A DNA stretch of 7,352 nucleotides, from the NCBI GenBank assembly GCA_016763395.1, contig JAESTW010000724.1:1-7352 (forward strand), given 5' to 3'. This stretch comes from Kofleriaceae bacterium (GTDB lineage: Bacteria; Myxococcota_A; Polyangia; Haliangiales; Haliangiaceae). The notes under the pieces are model-generated. The model ran no database searches, had not been told where the DNA came from, and was given only the letters and a program-made list of their open reading frames with translations. This document shows, piece by piece, positions 1 through 6,100 of this stretch (its first letter is position 1; every line of letters begins with the position of its first letter). Made by a program: the position numbers and the translations under genes.

Positions 1-2
1 GA

Positions 3-104
3 ACCCCCGGACAGTGTATCGACACCCAGACGACTGGATGCAACGGCGAACTCTACTCCGGGTTCTGTCCGGGTTCTTCATCCATCCGATGCTGCGCCAA
101 CTAG
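3..104 (+). CDS. C-terminal end of a secreted Cys-rich protein (partial)
   Basis: This gene enters from the left edge, so only its last 33 codons and the TAG stop (102-104) are visible. It is too short to appear as a normal ORF. The reading frame gives the pattern GQCIDT, TTGCNG, GFCPG, then IRCC and a two-residue end, with five cysteines spaced as C-x7-C-x9-C-x8-CC. A 'G-x-C-I...C-x-G...G-x-CPG...I-x-CC' pattern is known from small disulfide-rich modules at the ends of secreted hydrolases, including cell-wall lytic enzymes and peptidases, in both bacteria and fungi. I infer an exported protein with a disulfide-stabilised terminal module. The catalytic part lies outside the window, so the enzyme class cannot be given. 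The other two plus frames also stay open to about position 125, but they lack the cysteine pattern. Confidence 0.6.
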   Translation, partial: TPGQCIDTQTTGCNGELYSGFCPGSSSIRCCAN

Positions 105-119
105 CAATGGGCAGCATCG
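87..119 (+). terminator. Stem-loop at the end of the Cys-rich gene
   Basis: A perfect 9-bp inverted repeat, CGATGCTGC (87-95) and GCAGCATCG (111-119), has a 15-nt loop that contains the TAG stop of the Cys-rich gene. No T-run follows, so it is not a classical intrinsic terminator. It may still act as an mRNA 3'-end structure or a weak terminator. Confidence 0.35.
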
Positions 120-134
120 CTAGCTAAGCGCACA

Positions 135-169
135 GGCAAACGATTGCCAGGCTATTGTCTCGTTGAGAC
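135..169 (-). terminator. Two small hairpins behind the HNH gene
   Basis: Two short hairpins lie directly downstream of the minus-strand HNH gene. GTCTC-GTT-GAGAC (157-169) touches its stop codon. GGCAA-ACGA-TTGCC (135-148) follows. Each stem is 5 bp and neither is followed by a T-run on either strand. Their place between two convergent genes fits a transcription end, but the stems are short. Confidence 0.3.
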
Positions 170-681
170 TAACTATTGCGCCAAGACAGATAGTTTGACC
201 AGGCCGCTTCTGGGCGGCCAAGATTGAGCGTGTACTTCGACAGAAGCCCCTGAGGGCGAACCGGTTTTCGCGCGAGCTTCATGCGCGCCTGCCTGGGAGT
301 TCGGCCGCCTTTCTTCATGTTGCACGGCCCACAAGCAGCAACGATATTTTCCCAAGTCATCGGACCTCCCTGCGAGCGTGGCAACACGTGATCTCGTGTG
401 AGTTCTTTCACTGGCAATTTCTTCATGCAGTACTGACACTGATAGTTGTCTCGCAAGAAGAGGTTCTGCCGAGTCATCGCGACTTGTATTCGTTTGCGCT
501 TAACGTAATTGGTTAGCCGTACCACCGATGGCACATTGAGGGACCAAGATACGGCGCGGAGCAAGCGTTGATAGCTTTGGACGACCTCTACCTTGCCCAC
601 CACAAGCATGGAAACTGCCCGCTTCCATGAAATCACGCGCAGTGGCTCATAAGTCGCATTCAGTAAAAGAGTCCGGTTCAC
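169..681 (-). CDS. HNH endonuclease family protein
   Basis: This is a 170-residue protein of the small HNH nuclease family common in myxobacteria, cyanobacteria and actinobacteria. The family's N-terminal signature, a leucine-rich strand followed by NATYEPLRVISWKRAV, runs from about residue 4 to 23. The HNH domain occupies about residues 75-135. A zinc-binding pair C82/C85 (CQYC) and a second pair C117/C120 (CGPC) frame the nuclease core, with D97-H98 in RDHVLPRSQGG and N112 in WENIV as the expected metal- and DNA-contacting residues, so the active site looks intact. Family members are presumed DNA-cutting enzymes, but their biological role is poorly known. The ORF can be extended to a GTG at 705. 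I prefer the GTG at 679-681 because family similarity starts there and a TATAAT lies in the extension. The gene shares its strand with UPF0158 but has its own promoter candidate. Confidence 0.88.
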   Translation of the reverse strand: MNRTLLLNATYEPLRVISWKRAVSMLVVGKVEVVQSYQRLLRAVSWSLNVPSVVRLTNYVKRKRIQVAMTRQNLFLRDNYQCQYCMKKLPVKELTRDHVLPRSQGGPMTWENIVAACGPCNMKKGGRTPRQARMKLARKPVRPQGLLSKYTLNLGRPEAAWSNYLSWRNS

Positions 682-687
682 CCTTCT

Positions 688-716
688 ATTATAGATGCAA
701 TTCACTCCGCCGGCCA
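688..716 (-). promoter_or_regulatory. Promoter candidate for the HNH gene
   Basis: On the minus strand a perfect TATAAT occupies 693 down to 688. Six bases (AGAAGG) separate it from the GTG at 681, so a start site seven bases past the box falls on the G of GTG and the mRNA would be leaderless. The -35 region at 716-711 reads TGGCCG, only 3 of 6 matches to TTGACA. AGAAGG looks like a Shine-Dalgarno sequence, but it abuts the GTG directly and cannot serve it. Confidence 0.5.
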
Positions 717-733
717 GTGTGCATAATCACACT
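716..733. promoter_or_regulatory. Perfect hexamer palindrome, possible operator
   Basis: AGTGTG (716-721), a CATAAT spacer and CACACT (728-733) form a perfect 6-bp inverted repeat with a 6-bp gap. The layout resembles the TGTGA-N6-TCACA geometry of CRP/FNR-type sites, although the half-sites differ. It overlaps the upstream edge of the HNH promoter's -35 region, which is a good place for a regulator. No regulator is encoded in the window. Confidence 0.4.
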
Positions 734-749
734 AGGGGATATGGGGGAG

Positions 750-775
750 CGTTAACGAACGGAACGTTAACGAAC
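750..775. repeat. Two CGTTAACG palindromes in a 15-bp direct repeat
   Basis: The self-complementary octamer CGTTAACG occurs at 750-757 and 765-772. The longer unit GTTAACGAAC is repeated exactly at 751-760 and 766-775, a period of 15 bp. Because the octamer is palindromic, the two copies can also pair as an 8-bp stem with a 7-nt loop. The TAA stop of the UPF0158 gene (767-769) is inside the second copy. It could be a terminator for UPF0158 or a pair of binding sites ahead of the HNH gene. Confidence 0.5.
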
Positions 776-1459
776 AATCGTTGGGCCGACCGCTACTTTG
801 TCAGCAACGATAATTTCTGGATCTTCCACCAGATGCACGATTGCTGCGGTGTTTCGCTCTCGAAGGAATTCCAAAAAGGCGATTGCGGTCGGTAAATCCA
901 AAGGAGCAATGCCGTCGACTAATTCTTTTGCAGTTCGGCGCAGTGCCTCGCCCGGCGCGCCTACCGGTACCTCTTCGTCAGCAGCCATGGACTCGAGCTC
1001 TTGCGGTTCGGACAAATCTCCCCATGGAGAAGGGTTCTCGCCTTCCACGTCGTTGCTCTCTAACCAATTTTGGATGTGCCAATGGAGCAGGTTTGACCGG
1101 TAGCTAAACCAGCGTTCGCGCTCTGCAGGATACGCCAGCAAAACGTCCTTAAACCGCCGAAACGCGCCTTTCCCGTCTATGGAAATCACCAGCCGATGCC
1201 GCAGGGGCTCCTCAGCGACAGAGGACACAAAGCGCTCCATCCACCGATATTGCTCTCGTGATGAAGCAGGCTCCACCCGCAAATAGCCTGTGATATTTGC
1301 CGCAACGCGGGCTTTGAGTTGGGCAGCCTCTGGGTCGCCGGCAACAATCACAATCACCTGCCCCGAGTTGGTTTCCAAGAAACTATCGGTGTCGGGCGAA
1401 TTGCGTTCTACGGCAATTTCCAGTGCTTCCCAATCGATTGAAATCCTTCTCGCGCTCAT
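767..1459 (-). CDS. UPF0158 family protein with a C-terminal extension
   Basis: This 230-residue protein belongs to the UPF0158 family, whose function is not established. Recognisable family blocks are the N-terminal IDWEALEIAVE (about 8-18), the segment Y71-RWMERF (to 77), and the diagnostic GKGAFRRFKDVL followed by YP-x3-RERWF (about 96-118). The family core ends near residue 135. An acidic, proline-containing linker (136-170) and a helical C-terminal part (about 172-205, with FLEFLRER at its end) follow. That C-terminal part is not a usual piece of the core and is reminiscent of small antitoxin-like helical motifs, a weak resemblance only. The protein has no signal peptide or membrane segment, so it is probably cytoplasmic. 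The ATG start is well supported by AGAAGG five bases upstream. It is transcribed divergently from rpoZ. Confidence 0.85.
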   Translation of the reverse strand: MSARRISIDWEALEIAVERNSPDTDSFLETNSGQVIVIVAGDPEAAQLKARVAANITGYLRVEPASSREQYRWMERFVSSVAEEPLRHRLVISIDGKGAFRRFKDVLLAYPAERERWFSYRSNLLHWHIQNWLESNDVEGENPSPWGDLSEPQELESMAADEEVPVGAPGEALRRTAKELVDGIAPLDLPTAIAFLEFLRERNTAAIVHLVEDPEIIVADKVAVGPTIVR

Positions 1460-1464
1460 CGTTA

Positions 1465-1513
1465 CCTTCTCTACGAAATCGTTTTCTCAAAGTAACTTCG
1501 CATGCCGAGATTA
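1465..1513 (-). promoter_or_regulatory. Ribosome binding site and -10 candidate for UPF0158
   Basis: GAGAAGG (1471 down to 1465 on the minus strand) is a good Shine-Dalgarno sequence five bases before the ATG and fixes this start. Further upstream, TGCTAATCT ends at 1508 and matches an extended -10 (TGN followed by TAATCT), predicting a leader of about 40 nt. No convincing -35 was found. This is the only gene in the window with conventional initiation signals. Confidence 0.45.
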
Positions 1514-1718
1514 GCACGAGAAGTACTTTTGTGCTGCGTTCGAAATACGCTGTTCGAGCGAGCGTCACTATAAAATACGCGAAACTGGGCGAGAAATTGG
1601 AGTTGACTGGGGCCAATCGAGGAAATTGTGGGAGAATATGGCGGTCAGCCGCGGACGGATCTCGGGCCCCCGAAGCCAGAGCCCCCACCCTTGACTGATA
1701 AACATGCACGCTACCACC
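1514..1718. other. Divergent spacer between UPF0158 and rpoZ
   Basis: This is the central part of a 300-bp gene-free stretch. An open frame runs into rpoZ from a GTG at 1628, but its codons have no protein character and the rpoZ promoter lies inside it. A possible 18-codon ORF starts at the ATG at 1638. It has a GGAG only 3 bases upstream and is unlikely to be real. The octamer AAATACGC occurs twice (1543-1550 and 1573-1580). TCGGGCCCCCGA near 1663 is self-complementary but leaves too small a loop for a terminator. Confidence 0.4.
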
Positions 1719-1746
1719 TTGACAGACTCCGCTCCGCGACTACAAT
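1719..1746 (+). promoter_or_regulatory. Sigma-70-type promoter of rpoZ
   Basis: A perfect TTGACA (1719-1724) is separated by 16 bp from TACAAT (1741-1746, 5 of 6 matches to TATAAT). This is the strongest promoter-like sequence in the window. The start site predicted seven bases after the -10 is about 1753, so the leader would be only about 7 nt (CCTTATT) and contain no Shine-Dalgarno sequence. Confidence 0.75.
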
Positions 1747-1759
1747 CGGCCACCTTATT

Positions 1760-2002
1760 ATGGCACGCGTAACCGTTGAAGATTGTCTTACCCAAGTTCC
1801 CAACCGATTCGCCCTCACGGTGCTCGCGGCCTCTCGTGCCCGGCAGTTGAGCCGCGGAGATGACTCCCTGGTTGAGGGTTCCAACAAGCCGGCCGTCATG
1901 GCATTGCGCGAAATTGCAATGAAGTTTGTCTCGTTTCGAGAAGACGTTGATGAGGTCGTACACAACTACCTCGAAGAGCGCAAAGCTGCCGGCTTGACCT
2001 AG
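1760..2002 (+). CDS. rpoZ: RNA polymerase omega subunit
   Basis: This encodes an 80-residue omega subunit, which binds the beta-prime subunit and helps assemble and stabilise core RNA polymerase. The start MARVTVEDCL is the classic omega N-terminus. NRF (15-17), the helix AASRARQL (23-30) and NKPAVMALREIA (42-53) match the conserved alpha-helical core. The length is a little below the 91 residues of E. coli omega, and the C-terminal tail is the variable part. The frame is open back to a GTG at 1628, but that would add 44 residues unlike any omega protein and would place the promoter inside the gene, so the ATG at 1760 is right. The start lacks a Shine-Dalgarno sequence. Unlike in enterobacteria, no spoT or gmk neighbour is visible. 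A J-domain gene follows on the same strand after 107 bp. Confidence 0.95.
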   Translation: MARVTVEDCLTQVPNRFALTVLAASRARQLSRGDDSLVEGSNKPAVMALREIAMKFVSFREDVDEVVHNYLEERKAAGLT

Positions 2003-2043
2003 TCGACCCGGATCTTGGTCGAAGTGCACCATAGATAGCACTT
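2003..2043 (+). terminator. Tandem hairpins behind rpoZ
   Basis: The first hairpin starts at the base after the rpoZ stop: TCGACC (2003-2008), an 8-nt loop, GGTCGA (2017-2022). The second follows at once: AAGTGC (2022-2027), a 10-nt loop, GCACTT (2038-2043). Both stems are perfect 6-mers that share base 2022, so they cannot both form completely. No T-run follows. The position suggests an rpoZ terminator that leaves the next gene to its own promoter. Confidence 0.45.
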
Positions 2044-2073
2044 GATACATCGGCAGCGTAAGTTGCCAAAAAT

Positions 2074-2102
2074 TTGCCGCTTCCGCGCTTGCCGCCTAGT
2101 GT
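2074..2102 (+). promoter_or_regulatory. Weak promoter candidate for the J-domain gene
   Basis: TTGCCG (2074-2079), a 17-bp spacer and TAGTGT (2097-2102) make a modest sigma-70-type match. The predicted start site is about 2109, one base before the ATG at 2110, so the mRNA would be essentially leaderless. The individual boxes are weak. The main support is the lack of a Shine-Dalgarno sequence and the same layout at neighbouring genes. Confidence 0.3.
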
Positions 2103-2109
2103 GGATTCA

Positions 2110-2901
2110 ATGTCTATGAATCCGCCGAGCAAGCGTCTAGAACGCGGAGAGTTCGCCTCATTCTGTTATCAGTTGGGACAAACCCAGTCTACTGGAGTGC
2201 TGTCCATCCAGCTCTCTGCCAACCAGGCTGAGCTTTTGATATTGCGCCGCGGACAGGTCTTTACCCGGGACAGCGACGCCCTGGGTAGAGAGACTCGACA
2301 GCGATTGGAACGAATCGCATCCTCAAGCTGTATCGCGGACTTCGACAGTGGTCTCGCTGCCTATCCGCCCAGCCTAGGTCGTCCCTTTTCGCTAGTTGAC
2401 TGGGCACGCCAACACCTTGAAGCACAAATTGATTCAGCCCGTGCACAGCGCCTCGCGGGTGAACTAGCGGGCGTCCGACTTCGAGTGAACATTGACCGTC
2501 TCCCCATAAATCTCGACGCTACAGACAAGCGTATCGTCACTGCCATGAGCCTGCCGAGAAGACTCGATCAAATCTGGCCCCTCGCCCGGGCGCCACGTTT
2601 TCGTCTCATGGCATTTGTGCATTTCTTGCGCTCTGTAGGCGCTTTGCACGAGAGTGGAGTCGCAGCAGCTCAGTACCGGCCTCTTGCCAGCGGTTCGGAC
2701 AAGAAGTCCGAAGCAATGCGCACCCTAGGCTTACTTGCATCCGCGGATCACCGAGAGATAAAGCGAGCCTATCGAAAGCTCGCTCGCTCACTCCACCCCG
2801 ATCTAAACAGCGGACAAAGCCTCTCAGCGCAACGGGCCTACGAACGTCGACTGGTCGATGTGAACTCGGCATATCGCGAGCTGACGCGATCTCCGGCGTA
2901 G
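2110..2901 (+). CDS. DUF4388 (PATAN-like) and J-domain protein
   Basis: This is a 263-residue cytoplasmic protein with two recognisable ends. Residues about 13-98 resemble DUF4388, a PATAN-type module frequent in Myxococcota signalling proteins: a helix (GEFASFCYQLG), the turn STGVLSIQL and then ELLILRRGQVF. A middle part (about 123-183) has a winged-helix-like rhythm seen in other DUF4388 proteins. Residues about 202-260 form a J-domain: helix II is REIKRAYRKLARSL, followed by an intact HPD motif (229-231) and a third helix ending VNSAYREL. The HPD is the signature that stimulates DnaK-type ATPases, so this is probably a client-specific co-chaperone; DnaJ's Gly/Phe and zinc-finger regions are missing. 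I start at the ATG at 2110. The longer frame begins with a TTG (2074) inside the promoter candidate, and ATG 2116 is also possible. The client is unknown. Confidence 0.8.
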   Translation: MSMNPPSKRLERGEFASFCYQLGQTQSTGVLSIQLSANQAELLILRRGQVFTRDSDALGRETRQRLERIASSSCIADFDSGLAAYPPSLGRPFSLVDWARQHLEAQIDSARAQRLAGELAGVRLRVNIDRLPINLDATDKRIVTAMSLPRRLDQIWPLARAPRFRLMAFVHFLRSVGALHESGVAAAQYRPLASGSDKKSEAMRTLGLLASADHREIKRAYRKLARSLHPDLNSGQSLSAQRAYERRLVDVNSAYRELTRSPA

Positions 2902-3096
2902 CACTTACATGTCATCCTACTCTCGAGACATCCCAATATGCTGGTATGTGCAGAAATGGAGCGACCAATCGTCCAGAACAGTATGATTCCAGTCCACTCG
3001 CGAATGTGCTGTATGTCTCTCCGTCCTCCTCGTTGCGTCCGGCGCATCATGGTGACGACGGACCCCAGTGATTAGACCTAACTATTCATCCCTGAG

Positions 3097-3117
3097 TGGT
3101 TAAAATTCCGCTACACT
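3097..3117 (+). promoter_or_regulatory. Promoter candidate for the large lipoprotein gene
   Basis: Two readings of the same bases are possible. TACACT (3112-3117) is a fair -10 box (4 of 6 matches to TATAAT) but has no good -35. Alternatively TGG at 3097-3099 and GC at 3110-3111 have the exact GG-N10-GC spacing of a sigma-54 element, although the bases between match poorly. Both predict transcription starting at about 3123-3124, on the first possible GTG, giving a leader of 0 to 9 nt. The rest of the 221-bp spacer (2902-3122) shows nothing else convincing. Confidence 0.4.
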
Positions 3118-3122
3118 AGGGC

Positions 3123-6100
3123 GTGTTTTCGGTGAATAAAACCCTCTTTGGCTCCCTGGCTTTGACTCTCTCTTGCTCTCTGCTTTTGACAGTTGGAGCG
3201 TGTAGTGATGAACCGGACAAAAGACCCAGCGACTACGATCCAACTCTAAACGTCCCCGCCTGGGTCTCTGAGGCCCGCATCGGTGGACTCGACATGGACT
3301 CGGAGATGTTGGAAACTGAGATCGACGCTATTCTCGCAGAACGCAAGGCTCAGAATGTTTCTGTTCTCGAAGTAGACAGTCGCCTCTCGGACTACTTGTC
3401 CGATGCCGAATTCGATCGTGAAGTAAAGTTCCTCAACATCGTCGCCGAGAAGGCTCATGTCTTGGGCATGAAGGCAGTCATTTACTTTCCCTCTCTCGAG
3501 GTGCTGACGGCCAACGGACAAAGTGGCGAGCACTCGATGTTCAAAGACCATCCTGAGTGGGTGCAACACGGACTCCTCGATGGCAAACCCAATGTGTTTT
3601 ACGGTGGTAAAGAGATCTGGGTAGACGAGGGAACGGAGAGCGCGTGGATGTCACCCAATACGGGTTACAAAGAATACTTTTTGAAACGTGTTCGCAAACT
3701 AGCCAATACGGCTCTCGATGGAATCTGGATTGACGTTCCGGTGTATCTCGATACCGCGACCAAGTGGCCGGGTGCCGAGCCTGCCGCTGCAAAGGTGTTT
3801 AAAGAGTGGACGATAGCTCAAGGCTTAGCCGGTGGGGCTGGCTACGAGGTCCCCGGACAAGCTCCCGCTGCCCTATTGGCCGCTGTTACCACCGGTACCA
3901 CGGCAGAAAGGGACGCTGGCAAAGCAGCGCTTTTTACGTATCAAAAAGAGCTCTTCAAGGAACCAGCCTTTCGCGCTTGGGTTCGTTGGCGACACGAAAA
4001 CCTTGCCGACTTCCAAGAGGCTGTCCGAGTGGCGGGCATCGAGGTAAACCCAGCCTTTGTGACGATCGTGGAAGATTTCCCTGTCGACAATATGGATGCG
4101 CTGACAACGGGTCTGGATTCGTCTTGGCGACGAGGCACCAAGAACATGATTCGCGTGTACGAGATCGACAGTGTTTCGAACCGCAAGGCAATGCAATATT
4201 CCAACGATGAGGATTTTGACAGCAAGATTGCGATGAACAAGTTCGCAGTCGCAGCAGAACGAGAAAATCCGGTTTGGGTTTTTTCTTACGGCAACGAACC
4301 TAAAGATGCTTCCATGGTCATGGCAGCAGCAATCGCTGTAGGGGCCAACCCCTTCGAGTCCAAGACTCCCGAGATGACGGTGAGCGCGGGTTCTGAGTTT
4401 CGTACCAAGTGGTTTAAATTCATTGGCGAACACCTGCACGAACTCTTCTCGCTCAAACGGCACGCAGACGTTGGCATTTGGTACAGCTCTGCTACTCGGG
4501 ATTATCAGGATTTTATTGCTGGTGGCACTTGGGGAATGTACGTGACGGTTGACGCGCCCAACGTCGACGCAGAGTGGTGGGCCGATGACGAGCTCGATAG
4601 CGCACTAATTAAGCCACACCTCGGTGGTTGGCGTGCCGCTTCGCACTCGCTTACTCGAATGGGAATCCCGTACAAGCCCATCCTCACTCCAGGCGATCCT
4701 GCGGGGGAATTGAAATCTGTCAAAACCTTGTGGCTACCCAGCGCCGCTGCGATGAGTGATGTTGATGTCGCTTCGATTAAAGAGTTTGTAAACAATGGCG
4801 GCACTTTGCTGGCCACTGGAACAATGCCAGCGACCATGGACGAATTGGGCACACCGCGCAATACCAGCGCTTTGGCGGATGTCTTCGGAAGCCCTGTGAT
4901 GGCACCTGGTGGCGACCGGGCCCAATCGTACGGACTCGGCTACGCCATCTATCGCGGTTCTTTCCCCGCAGTTGATGTCTACTTCAAAGCTGGCGACCCT
5001 GAAGACGCCAGAGACTCGATGACCGAGCTACATCGCATTCTTCGTATTCACGCGCCGGACACGTTACGCCTCGACACTACCAAGCCCGGCTTGCACGTCG
5101 AAATCGCCAAAGAGAGCGAGTCCAAGCACTGGTTCTACGTATTGAACTACACCGGACTAAAGCAACCCATTGTTGACGAAGTACTGACAACCAAGATTCA
5201 ATACTTGCCCGGCGAAGGTTTACAAGTCACCGGAGCAACCGTGTATTCGCCTGAAGACAAAACCGTAACTGGTAGTGCCGCTGTAAAAATGGAGGCCGAG
5301 GGCATTTGGTCCATCGAAGTCACGCTCAATCAGTCTGCTCTAGTCGAACTGCAAATGGCGCCCTACACCAAGCCAGTCGTGCCAGTGGATTACGCGGGTC
5401 CGGTCTTCACCGATCCCGATAGGCAACGGGCGTCCGAGAGTGGCTTGCAATTCATCGTCAACAAGATGCGAGATCCAAGTCTGCCTGAACCAGCGGGCTA
5501 TGGCGTCTTCACAAACTTACTCGACAACAACAAGGCTTCCACGATCTACGCTCACGGACATCACGTCACGGCAGAGCATATGGGGCTTTTGTTGCGGGTC
5601 TCAGCGTGTATGAAAGATACCCAATCCTTTGACCAGAGCTACCGCTTTGTAAACGAGCTTATGCACTCGCGCATGTACGGACTTTGCAACTGGGCAATTG
5701 ATAAAAACTCACACGGGCCCTTCATTCAAGTAGGGGAAACCGATGACGATATCAACGCTTGGCTCAACGCCAATGCGCCACTGGATGACTTCCGAGTAAT
5801 TCGAGGACTTATCGCTGGCGCGGAGCAACTGGACAGGCCGGACGCGAACAAGCTAGCAGACATCTTCTTACGCGGCATGCTCTTCACCAGCGTCAGCGAC
5901 AACGGCTTTGAAATTACTCCTCAAATCCCAGCCTATCCAAACGGACTCGCTGCCTTCGCTTGGGATTGGCAAGAAGTTGACGACCCTTCCAAAACACCCT
6001 TTGCCGCTGAGTCTTCAGGCCGTGGCAGGATGACCTTGGACCCTGTTCCTGTTGATTACCAAGATCTCTACACGATGAGTATTGCTGCAGAGCGAGACCC

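Noticed and set aside
58..77. Direct repeat CCGGGTTCT, twice at 11-bp spacing
   Set aside because: It falls inside coding sequence in two different reading frames, so it is probably chance.
682..705. Longer HNH start at the GTG at 705
   Set aside because: Family similarity begins only after codon 9, and a perfect TATAAT lies inside the extension.
1551..1576. TATAAA near 1569 as a promoter reading toward rpoZ
   Set aside because: There is no -35 at a suitable distance and a far better promoter lies next to rpoZ.
1662..1675. TCGGGCCCCCGA self-complementary sequence as a terminator or attenuator
   Set aside because: Pairing would leave a 2-nt loop, and no T-run or nearby gene end is present.
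1628..1759. N-terminal extension of rpoZ from a GTG at 1628
   Set aside because: The extra residues are unlike omega subunits and the region contains the TTGACA/TACAAT promoter. MARVTVEDC at 1760 is the conserved start.
2838..3050. Minus-strand 70-codon frame overlapping the end of the J-domain gene
   Set aside because: No domain, Arg/Ser-rich shadow composition, and overlap with the J-domain coding sequence.
3873..4463. Long minus-strand frame of 196 codons inside the lipoprotein gene
   Set aside because: It lies antisense to a well-supported coding region, has no recognisable domain and its residues look like a shadow of the plus-strand codons.
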